The notes below the pieces were generated by a model. That model saw nothing but the letters and a program-made list of their open reading frames with translations, was not told where the DNA came from and did not search any database. 64,000 bases of DNA from Mactromeris polynyma (lineage: Eukaryota > Mollusca > Bivalvia > Venerida > Mactridae). The stretch lies in assembly GCA_032209605.1 (NCBI GenBank), contig JASFXZ010000001.1:38196619-38260618 (forward strand). Direction: 5' to 3'. Shown piece after piece: positions 35,786 through 46,569 of this stretch; position 1 is the stretch's first letter; the number at the start of each line of letters is the position of its first letter. The position numbers and the translations under genes were made by a program.

Positions 35786-38700
35786 TATCAGTATTGTACA
35801 TTGTACCGCACTTGTGTGTGTAAACTATCTTTTGCTCTTAATGTTCGCATCATTATCATACGTTCGTATACACTGGTCCTATTATTTCAGTACAAACAGG
35901 GACATCGTAAGTTCAAGCTTTGATGACGCGTTTGTCTTCCGTTATGGTATGATGAAGAGTTTGCAGCTTTTTTTCAGAAAAAAAGTCAATATTGATTGGA
36001 AAGGGGAGGTAAGCATCTAAAACGATTTGCAATCTACCTTTGAATTATCTATCGAAAATTATCAATCGCTATCAGATGAGCAGGTAACAACTGGTTGAAA
36101 TCTCTGGAAAGCCTGCTATGGTAAATGGACAGCCGTTTACAATTAAAATGTTGTTTAAAACACAACGGCGTTCAAGGCCAATAATCAACGCACTCATAGA
36201 CAATCATGGGAAAGTTCCAACTCTTGGAGAATCAGGATTTTCGATATTGTCTTAATTTCAGACTCTTACTTAGACACCAAGTAGTTTTAAGAGCGATGCG
36301 AGGGGTTTCACCATTTCCTATATGAAGTGATGTTTCTATAACGCCTTTACTCAAGCAAAGTGACAATTGCTACAGGTAGAATAAAACCTAACATGTTTCC
36401 GTGTAGTTTTATTTAGCTTTGCGATTATCAATTTCAACCATTTTAACTTCCATCAACTCTGATTCTTCCCCAACAGCCTCGATTAAGTTTGTGTAAATAG
36501 GATCATACTCGGCGTTGTGGGCTTACACAATGCAATAGAAATGTTTATCAATTGAACTTCACAAAAGCCGCTAACATATCACAGGAAGACCGCTTTTACT
36601 TGAATGCCTCGCTGTTTGAATATACTAAGTTGTATTTTATTCATCAATTATTATAGGGGTAAGTTTTCGATCTATGCACTTGGTGTGTCGGTATTATGTA
36701 CCCGATTCTTTGATCTCATATCAACCACTTGTCTCATGTTTAGAGATTGCGACATAAATGACATGGGGCGGATTGATCAAAATTTCAATAACTGATTGAA
36801 TATACTATACAGTTTGCAAAGTTTGTTTGCCTTTACAGCAGAGTTGAGTGAATCTTTTCAATCATTCGCCCTATGTTGTAGTTTGTGCAATTAAACAACA
36901 TTGAGTAGGCATTACGTAATAAAATTTGGAAATAATTGCTGTAACGTTCTTATTCGAAAAAGTATATTAAAGTAGAATCGAATCAAAGAAATTTAGGTTG
37001 CATATTCTTTGAATTTTAGTAAATATATCTTGTCATTTTGATATTAGAATAAAAGGTATATGTTTATAGATTCAATGCATTCAAAGACACTGGGTTAAGT
37101 AACAACTATTGTAGACTAACACAGTTGTGTGAATTGTGTCCCTTTAATTGGAATTTAATAATTTCCGTATGAGGTTAAGTTCTCAAGTGCTTTCAAAACT
37201 ATTTCCCTTGACGATGATTTTGTAGATAATTTTGTCTTAAATTCTTTCAATTTGAAAAATGTTATCAGCTACGAACCATAATATGCCCGCTTTATAACAA
37301 TGAATACATACCAACCTTCGCCCAAGTTAAGTCAAAGGAACAAAACTATATTGCCAAAATAAACTTAAAATGTAATTAGCTTAAATCACAATCAGTATGA
37401 CGCAACGCTATTGCAACTTTTGTTCAAAGTATTCTTCTCGATCAATATCAAAGTAGAGTCTATCATATAAATCATAAAGTATTCTTATAACTGTCTCTTA
37501 CTGCCTGCGTTTCATAATTTTATCTTACAATCTCTTTCTGAAGATATAACGACCCGGTGATTTAGAATAATTTGCGTATTTTCGTCTTCAAAGATCTTAG
37601 TGATTATATGGTAAAATCGAGAGCCCAATTACGACAGGGGATTTTACACTTTAACTCCATTACTTGGACAGTTGTGATTTTTCATAATTCTGATAGCACT
37701 GCAATTACATATTATGTGTTAGCGAATATCGTGAAAATACCAGAATTCACGTTGAGATACTGCAAACCCATGTATTATGGAATATATCACACGGCTAAAA
37801 TGGCTTTAATTCGACTGAACCATGATTTCAAATCGACAATATGAATGTTACTGACGCATTAACATTTGATCTTATCAAAACATCAACAAACTAAAACTGT
37901 GAAGAAACGAATTTTAATATTAATAATAAATGTACATAGACAGCGGGGTTATTTTGATGGAATAGCAAGACACCGCAAGAGGAAACTGAAACACACGCCC
38001 GCTTATATTTTGATAAATTTGCGTATTGAAATTTTGTTCGTATGCTTTTGAATCTCTTTGTGCATGGACTTCTCTTCTACCTTACATATTGCAACACTAC
38101 GATACACGAACAGATAAGTATTAATAATTTCTACCAATTACTGAGGTCATACGATTGAGTTTCAAGCCTAGGAGGTGTAGTTCACTCACATACTTTATCT
38201 AGTTGTAACTAAAGCGACGTGGAAAGTGCGTCGTCTCATTCCTTTTAGAAGTAAATGTAAATTAATGCATTTTAAATGAAAGGGGGTTTATAAACGGTCC
38301 CGTGATACATATGCAATCAACATTCGAAGACTCATCTTCAAGAGTTGAACATCAAAATACAGTAAGACTTCACTTCGAGAATAACTCAAAATTAAGTCTT
38401 CCTCACAAATAAAACTATAATTTCACGAGCAGTTTTTAATTTTACTTCGTCATTTTAACTCAATAGTCATGGGTGGTATTCACGAAACATCTTATGGTTT
38501 AACGTAAGATTGTCCGAATCCTTATTTTCTTTTCCATAGCTGAAGATAAGGAAATCATTAACCTTAACATTTTCCTCAGTGCCACTTCAAGATTTCCCTA
38601 GTAAAGGAAAGCATTGACTTTAAGGAAATATTTATTTCGTCTAAGGTAATTCTTAAAGTGGTTGTCATGCAAGTTTGGAATTTCCACGGTCTAAAAATAG

Positions 38701-38869
38701 TAACGGAAGTCGAAGTGCGCGATAGCCTCAGATGTCACCTGTTGTGTAAGACCGATTTCCTTCATAACCAACGATAGTTTTTATTGAGATTTCACTCTAA
38801 ATCTGAACGGGTACATTGCAAAGACTTCCGAAGAACTGCATGTGCAAATAACCAGCTTCACCTCGAAAC
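35786..38869. other. About 3.1 kb with no recognisable gene
   Basis: Mostly AT-rich. TACAGTAAGACTTCACTTCG at about 38361 resembles the left terminus of the TA-inserting MITEs, but no right end was found. ORFs at 37572-37844 and 37866-38051 are short and unrecognised. Confidence 0.5.
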
Positions 38870-39160
38870 TACGAAAGACCGGTTGTGACTTCCACACTTC
38901 TTTATATTTCTCCTATAAAAGTCACGATTTCGAGATTTCCACCGTACGAATTCATGAATTCATGATTTCAACTTCACGACTTAACGACTGCAACTTCACG
39001 GATCTATAATTATTAAATTTTGAAATCGTTAATTCGTGAAGTTGAAATCTGGAATTCACGAATTCAAGATTACGATTTTTAAGTTGAAATCTTGAAATCA
39101 TGGTAACTTTCCCCGGGGAGAAATGAATAAGTGTAAATGTCAACACCGGTCTTTCGTACA
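38870..39160. mobile_element. Foldback element with nested inverted repeats
   Basis: The outer arms are TACGAAAGACCGGTTGTGA (from 38870) and its counterpart CAACACCGGTCTTTCGTA (39141-39158). Inner arms include GAATTCATGATTTCAACTTC (38956 onward) against GAAGTTGAAATCTGGAATTC (39037 onward). Several GAATTC and TTGAAATC repeats make the middle partly self-complementary. About 290 bases with no ORF. It could be a MITE or a foldback transposon; the insertion target is not clear. Confidence 0.7.
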
Positions 39161-41550
39161 AAACAATGAGTCCATGCGGTTGAAAACATTCGCTTAATTC
39201 ACAGATATAAATCTTGTTCCGTTAAAAGCAATAATTGTGTAAAAAGTTGAAACATAACTCTTGATGAAATATCATTCATTGGGCATTTATCATGAACAAG
39301 CATCAAGGCTCGGATAAAATCTCGCTTTTACGATGTTCCGGTCTTCTCTTAATTAGCTATTGCATCATAATTCACACATTGCTCAATAACAGTTCCTGCC
39401 ATGTGGCACAGAATGTCCGATCTATAATTATAAAAAAATGTGCCATGTGTTATCAAACGTCTATGACTTTTAATGGACGTTCATTGTCTTGTGTTAACAC
39501 CTTTGTCGGGTTTATCACCCTCATCTGTATCAATATTAACCAGTGCTTTGTTTGGACAGAAAGTGAGTTATGGATGATGTAATTGTATAATAATGAGTTG
39601 AACATCGTCCACTGGGACTATGTATGGAGATGATTAAGTATTAATGAGAACATATTGTCCGAAATAAGTTGAATGAATCAGGTAGTTCAGTTATGGGTAA
39701 GGCTATGTTGTAAAAAGACGAATAAAAGGAAGATAAGTAAAACCACCGCAAGCGAATGAATTATAATTGGGATTTATACTTTTTAGAAATAGAGGATCTG
39801 ACATGAGTAGTCATGTTTTATTGATTTGTGAATGAGAAATGTAAAAAAAAAAAGAAACCCTCTCACTTAAACTCCAGAGAAAGTGCCAGGAAGCGGCATT
39901 AAACGAGACAAGTCGGAAACAATCGCATCTTTCTTCGGCGCATTGGCAGATACCTACAGAAGATATGCATACTTCCATCTCTAATACAACGTGAGCCAGC
40001 ATCGGCAATTTTACGACACTAGAACAGATACAGGTGATTCGGCCTCAAAATTTGATATGAAGGCATTCGTGCGTATCCTGCAGAGAACCAATGATCAATT
40101 GAGCTTTATGAAAGGGCGCTGAGTGTCCACTGTACGTTACTTGTCATCTGTCAAGAGATGAAATAAAAACAGTTACATATGCTAACGTATAAGTCGATTA
40201 CTATCTGAGAGAAGAAACCCTTTTGTATCATTGGCTTATTTTTTGGACGATCCGTGTTAAATGTCGCGATCTAGAAAGCAAACAAGTCACCCCAAAAAGC
40301 CATGAAGTCATTGGACGTAAATGGTAATATTATACTTAATGACAGCGCTTGAAGTCTATTTGGAAATCATATTGTGAACAATAGAATGTTGTCACATAGA
40401 TCACTGGGTTTACATAATAACGGCAACATCTTGTTGAACTTATAAACGCAATAATAACTTCATTTATCATTGTCAGACGGTCACGTGATTCAACTATGTT
40501 CAAATCCCCACCTTGCATACAACCTTTGCTAATGAACCACGAATCAGTTGCATACAATCTCGACCTAATAGCATTATCTTCCCCGATATCTCCTTTATTT
40601 CAAAGTTTGACTTTTGCCAACTTTTTTATCTAGTCTTTTGGAGTTCATTCAAATCAAGAACAATGAGGTCTTTATATCTGTTCTGGCTTTCTATTGGTTG
40701 TAAACGACCTGGAACGACCCATTGACCGCACTCGTTATAAAGGTGCTTAGGGCTTGTAATTTTCTAATTTTGTTTCACACGATTTATAAAGAAAACTTAC
40801 AAACATACGTATCGAGCTCGTTAACATCAATTTAAAATACAAGGTGGGAATAAAACGGGGACATTAAATAACAGACATGTTATCAGAGAATCTCATAGTT
40901 ATATTTCTTAAAGTCTGACTAAGATTACGACGAAGACTTATTATATAAATCAACTATATATGACAATGCTGAAGTTATTTCTTGTCTCGTAAATAATGTT
41001 ACTTTAACTAGATGATTTGCCTATATGATTGACTAACGAATAAGAATAGAATACTCTACATTAAGTATAATAAAACCAGCATAGGCTTGTAAATGATCGT
41101 TAGATTGTTTTAAAGTTTTCACGGAGGGCGCAGGGAACGCATACAACGATAGTGTACAATGTACCAGACATGTGTAAGTTGGCTGCGTGTACACATTCAG
41201 GAAATCTCTTAATTTATTTCAAACACGCAACTCGCTAGAATGCATAACAGTATGGCACTCCTTCTAGACGTATATGGTTTCTTAAAATGTAACAAAACGT
41301 GATTTTTACGAACAAGACATTCTAAGGTTTATCACGTGTGTGGTGTATCGAACACACATTCATGATACCACAAACCGGATTTCATTATCTAATGCTGATT
41401 TGCACCCACGGATGTTTAACGGCACACATGTATTGTGTATTTTATTCTTCAGAATAGGATGTTATTGTTCCAAATATAACAAAATTCAGTGCTATTGCAA
41501 AAACAAAAGTAGTGTTTTATTCAAAGTAAACGTTAAGATAGAAATAAATA
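39161..41550. other. About 2.4 kb with no recognisable gene
   Basis: AT-rich. Frames at 39292-39582 and 40336-40725 are short and unrecognised. Confidence 0.5.
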
Positions 41551-41700
41551 CTTCCGGCTTCCGTAGCTCACAGAACTGGGCCGCGTCACTGTTTGATTGG
41601 CTTTGTTATTTTTCTCTGACTTGAACGTGGATATAGAAATAAAACAAAAACTTCCGCGCTTCAAAAATGGTTAGATGTTTCTATTGGACGGATCCCGGCT
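41551..41700. promoter_or_regulatory. Weak promoter-like cluster (ETS and CCAAT motifs)
   Basis: CTTCCGGCTTCCG at 41551-41563 holds ETS-type sites. ATTGG (CCAAT on the minus strand) occurs near 41596 and 41683. CTTCCGCGC lies at 41651 and CAAAAATGG just after it. GC content is slightly raised. These motifs often sit near metazoan promoters, but no transcript or exon is evident. Confidence 0.2.
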
Positions 41701-41969
41701 AAGACGTTTGAACAGTAATATAGCATAAAACAACACACACGTCTTCTTGGCTAAGAGATAATAAGATAAGTTTTACAATAAAATCAATCTTTTTCTTATT
41801 TGAGGGTTTTAAATTGCGCTGGAAACGTTTTCGGATAGGGTTTGAGTTCAAGGTGCTGAATAGGCTCCAGAAATTTATAGATACTGACGTATCAATATAT
41901 GACGTAGTTTAGTTGTCACGTGACTGCTACAGTTGAGTATAAAATTACACCTATCAGGACACTTCGAAA

Positions 41970-42095
41970 TTAAATCCACCTCTATAATAAGACCGTAAAA
42001 GATCGAGCGTTTAATCTTTTATCGCATATTTTAACTCGATATTCAAACCACCTCCTCCATAAGACCGACCCTCTTCAGAACAGATGGTGGTCAAT
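41970..42095 (-). mobile_element. Remnant related to MITE family B
   Basis: CCACCTCTATAATAAGACC and CCACCTCCTCCATAAGACC are the reverse complements of the family B GGTCTTATTATTGAGGTGG subunits. They lie about 80 bases apart, with AT-rich sequence between. The termini are lost. Confidence 0.5.
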
Positions 42096-42772
42096 TTATT
42101 CAACGTTATCAACTTGTTAATCTCGAAATGGAGCACATATTGAAACGAAATGGAAATCAATTAGAAATGAAACGCAATGTCCCTGCTTGTATATTTTCGG
42201 TGAATTATGTAAATGTGTGTGGCAATTTCCGTAGAAATTCCGAATAACTTTCGTCAGCGTCTTAGTGCATCCCGATAAAATGTCGAAAATGGCCGACAAA
42301 TTAGGAAACAAAAAATGATAGATGCAATTTTTAGAGAATTCATAAAAAACAAGAAATAGATTGTTGATTAAATTTGGGTTTAAAGTGCTTCCCAGTAAAT
42401 GGAGTAAATTTCAATTAATTATGCAAATGAAGTATATATGAGTCAAGTTATGAAATTAACAATGATTTAAGACATAGGACACATAAATCAAGCGCAGACG
42501 ATCATTTACAGAAATAGTCTCCGAAGAACGCTTTTATATGTGATAAATCATGAATATGCATAGAAAATAAGGTGAATGATGTGTGATATATATATGTTAA
42601 AATGGTTAAAAAAGATCGCGATGGGTCCATTAATCTTTGTCACTAATATGGAGTACGCATATTATTGATATGACTACAGTAGAACGTTCGTACTACGACC
42701 GATTACAACATTATTTTTGACAAGTTTATTCAATAAAACCTAGAAGGTCGCTGATGCCTGAGACAATACATA
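42096..42772. other. No gene seen
   Basis: AT-rich. TACAGTAGAACGTTCGTA at about 42685 resembles a MITE terminus, but no partner end was found. Confidence 0.5.
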
Positions 42773-42931
42773 GTTCTCACATCTACAATATTTACCTCCC
42801 TTGTTCTGAATTGACAACCACAAACAGTTGCAGCGGACATCTGCATAATCATGCGTTACAAGTCACATCAAAATGAGTTGCGTCTGTATTATTAGTACGA
42901 GAAGGGAGATAAGTGCAACATAAATGTGATA
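42773..42931 (+). mobile_element. MITE family D, degraded copy
   Basis: The left arm GTTCTCACATCTACAATATT then TACCTCCCTTGTTCTGAATT (42773-42811) matches the arm at 22639-22677 closely. A possible decayed right arm, GAAGGGAGATAAGTGCAACA (about 42900 onward), retains the GGGAG-TAA core in inverted orientation. Confidence 0.55.
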
Positions 42932-44577
42932 AATTGACAATTTGATGTCTTAAAATCAGAGCATAAATTATGATTGATATATCAGCTACGGGAGTTGGTC
43001 TGTGCTTTGATTGCAAAATTCGTTGCAGTTGCATTTCTTTATACGTGCACATGATATCATAACCAAACGTCATTTCGGCGGCTGGTACAAGCCTCTTGTA
43101 CTACTGGGTGCGAGTCTCCATAGGTGCCGAAAAGTGACAAAGTCGCTATATCTGACTCTCGGAATGAAGCCCTGTCATTTGTCAATTTTAAGACTGAACT
43201 CAGAGTCAATCAAACTTAGGCTTGTTGTTAGAGAGTGTTTAGGAATATTGGATGTATCACCTCAGACGCTGGTGACTTCAGCCACCAATAAAACTTAGGA
43301 ATAGCCCTAGATATGACAACGATTCTCTCATTGAGACTTGTACCCGTACAGCACACACTGTGCGACTTAATAATCTTTGCTTGTTTTTGCTAGTGAAATA
43401 TCAGTACTCCATACTTACACTAAACACACAGATTCAGTCTCAAATGTCAAAGAAATAAAAAACAAAGAATACGCAGCATTCACTTATTTCACCCGCGTCT
43501 TCATACTTAGATTCATCACAGTGAAGTTTTAGTTCGTTCTGAATGTTGAGCTACGCTTATTATCACCGACCATATACGAACATACCGAACAGCTATTGTA
43601 CTTCCATTTTGATTGCAGATGGTCTTTCTCGTTCATTTTGACGGCTTGCAATCATGAATCTCTCTTGTTTCTTTCTCCTCTTTTTGATGTAAAATGTTCA
43701 GACTAAAATTGTATCATTCGAAGTAATTCGACCGGATAAAAATAGTTTTTTTATGATAAATCGTGTCTTCAAAGATTTTCTCTAAAGATAACATTAATAG
43801 TGAAGCTCAGACATTTAGATTGGTCCAACCATTATACACTTTGTGCATGGCCTTTTTACTACATTCAAAATGCATTATGATGTAAAATTTATATCACATA
43901 TCAAATTTAATTTCATTCTAAATTGCCGTGCCGACAATACGAGCAACGGAGCGATGTTTGGTGACAAAGCGAACTCATAATGTTGAGTGACAGAACTGCA
44001 TTTTTAATCACTGTGTTACATTCGCTTTAAGGTCACGATATGATCGTTACATGGATAGAACCCTGTATAACAGATCTAAAAAACTGCAAAATGGCAGACA
44101 CATAAATCTACCAGGTAGACAATGGGTTTTTCAGTCTTTTATAAGTTTGTCTGAGTCCTATACAATGAGTATTAATTCTAACGTGTAAATGACAGTTATG
44201 AATACAAGAACAGACGGGTAACCAGAGTAATTTAATGGTAAATATGGGTTCAAGTTTTAAAAGTACAGTTAAAAAACATCTGATTAATAGATATGTATTT
44301 GTATATCATCTTTTCTTAGCTAATATTAGGCATTTTAAACACAGCACCTTTGACTGAGTTAAACCAAATTGTAATACATGACCGTGTAAAATATATATAG
44401 ATGAAAGAAAATAGTGCGTAATCGCAATAAAAGTGGATTTTATTCACTTAGAGATGTTTACGTTTTATTTAAACTAATATCAATTATTTATTGGATCAAT
44501 ATCATTTACATGTATATGAAATGACGTTATAAAAAGTGTTCGTATATACGAAACAAATTGTTTATTTATTATAGTGT
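42932..44577. other. About 1.65 kb with no recognisable gene
   Basis: GGAATGAAGCCCTGTCATTTG near 43160 resembles AGAATGAAGCCTTGTCATTGG near 45420, both plus strand; this may be a small dispersed repeat. Otherwise featureless. Confidence 0.5.
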
Positions 44578-44674
44578 CACCGCTATTTAAAGGGCCATGG
44601 TCCATTTGTTATTGTTTTTGTCCCTTCCTGTCTGTGCCCCTGGTCCATTTGGGCACCGCTATTTTAAAGGGCCA
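44578..44674 (+). repeat. Isolated monomer of the 46.6-49.8 kb minisatellite, between 20-bp direct repeats
   Basis: GGTCCATTTGTTATTGTTTT then TGTCCCTTCCTGTCTGTGCC (44599 onward) matches the units at the distal end of the large array, with one base difference (TGTCTG versus TGTATG). It is flanked by CACCGCTATTTAAAGGGCCA (44578) and CACCGCTATTTTAAAGGGCC (44654). The copy lies 2 kb before the array, in the same orientation. Confidence 0.9.
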
Positions 44675-44805
44675 GTCATTTCTGACTTATTAGAACCTAC
44701 TTTCTGAGCACATTAACTTCTCGATTACTATCTTTTATTACCAGTAGGCACACTGTTACCGTTATTTAACTAGCTGGCGTCTCACCAACGGCTATATCAG
44801 TACGG

Positions 44806-44877
44806 ACCCCTACTGACAGTCGAACATTCGACCTCCCGCTCCGAAGGCGGATGCATTGACCATTCGACCACGGAGAC
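44806..44877 (-). repeat. tRNA-like SINE head (Arg-TCG-like), not a functional tRNA
   Basis: On the minus strand it begins GTCTCCGTGGTCGAATGGTC, with an A-box-like TGGTCGAATGG. The anticodon arm CCGC-CTTCGGA-GCGG would present TCG, followed by a B-box-like TGTTCGACTGT. The 3' side cannot pair with GTCTCCG, so the acceptor stem is lost. The best reading is the head of a tRNA-derived SINE running leftward. The minisatellite monomer at 44578-44674 lies about 130 bases into its presumed body. Confidence 0.6.
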
Positions 44878-46569
44878 GATACATGTATATTTTGTTATGT
44901 ATGTTTAATGTTATTAAGAACAGGGCAAACTGTTTAAAAAAGGAAAATGATTAATTTGTGATTTTGGCAGAATTTGATAAAATTATATTTGCCGCAAACA
45001 TGTCGACACGTAAAATAGAAAATCTCTTCTGCGAAATGCGTCTAGTTTTCAAAAAGTCTGACCACTCACTAATTTTTCACGATTTTCATATACATTTGTA
45101 CACGCGTCTAGTAGCGAATTAGATTTCGTTTCTTGAAATGGGTCAATAAGACGAGTAATCATTAATTAATTGCAATACTCAGGACAAGTTTGGTGATTTT
45201 AACAGTTATTTCGATCGTCCGTATGTCTATAATGATCTTCACTATTCCTTAGACTATTAGAACATATATGATTCGTTATGACTCGTTATGAAATATTAAC
45301 TGCTACAGTATGAATTTATTCCATAAAGACAAAGATCCATTAAAAGGAAATAGGCAATAAAGGTCCTATACCATTGACCTTTAAATTAGTTATCAAATTT
45401 AGGTCGGAGTCCAGCTATAGAATGAAGCCTTGTCATTGGTCAAATTCAAATTTGAGGTTAGTAACAACCAATCAGATTTTGTAGTTTTTAGACTGGTTTC
45501 CAATTTTATATATTCCTTTTAATACTTCTGACTTGAATGACAATGATCAAGAAATGTTGCCGCCTTAGTAATAAGGGATCATATTTAGATTTAAGTTTCT
45601 ACATTTTTTTGGAAAAACAGGAGGAATTTCCTTTAAGGAGAAATTTAACCAGAAGTCGAGAGGCAACGCTTGGCAATAACTCATTTATCCTACTCGCCAG
45701 GGTTAAATTGGTTTTATACTTCGCCGCAAAATTGATGATTCCTTCTTTAGACATGATTTTTATCGCGTTTCTGGTTAACCGCAGATTTGCATTGAAATCT
45801 GTGAACATAGTTTCGGGCTAATTACGGTAAAAGCAGAAATTCCCATAAAATCTTGTCCATCATGTCGAGATTGACAGCTAGATCGAAATAGTTCGTGTTT
45901 TCATATTAGATGACGATTTGTCATGGTGAAAGTGAATTGAACATTTTTCATTTGTTTTGTTACTAAATGTACAAATTTGATTAAATCTTTGTCTTCAATT
46001 CGCCTGGGCCTTTGATGTGGAACGCTTGCCCATCGTAACAATAGTAAATAATGTGGAGACGAACTAATTAATGGAAAACCTCAGTATCCTTTGACACATC
46101 TTCTCACCATTATAAATTCGGGTTATGCTTTTTTGCCATTTTCGATCTCATTTTGTGTTTTCTGAGGCGTCGTATAGATTCCTTTTATCCATTGTGCATG
46201 CCTTGCCCCACCGTACCCACATAAGGGTTGGCTTACGACCCTTGGGAGTAACGCAAAATCATTGACATGGCTTCGATCTGAAAATAATTAAAAGAACAAA
46301 ACTTGGAATGGGACTAGCGCCAGCTAACATCTCATCACAACGTATTGGTTGTAGAAAATTCAGTAGAAATAAATTACATTACGAGAACATTGGGATGGTC
46401 TTTGATGGCATTAGAAAGTTTGTTATGTGTAGCAAAAAACAACAGATAGATGCTTATTGGATGTTCATGTTGTTAGACACAGACTGATTTTTGTGGAAAG
46501 AAACCTTTTTTCACGAGGTTCTTGATATGTTGATACTTGTTTGGATCACTTATTGTTATCACGTCAGTA
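44878..46569. other. About 1.7 kb with no recognisable gene
   Basis: An unrecognised 94-codon frame (45537-45821) overlaps a minus-strand frame. Leads into the large array. Confidence 0.5.

Noticed and set aside
44806..44877. Functional tRNA-Arg gene
   Set aside because: The anticodon arm is plausible, but the acceptor stem does not pair and the T arm is off consensus.
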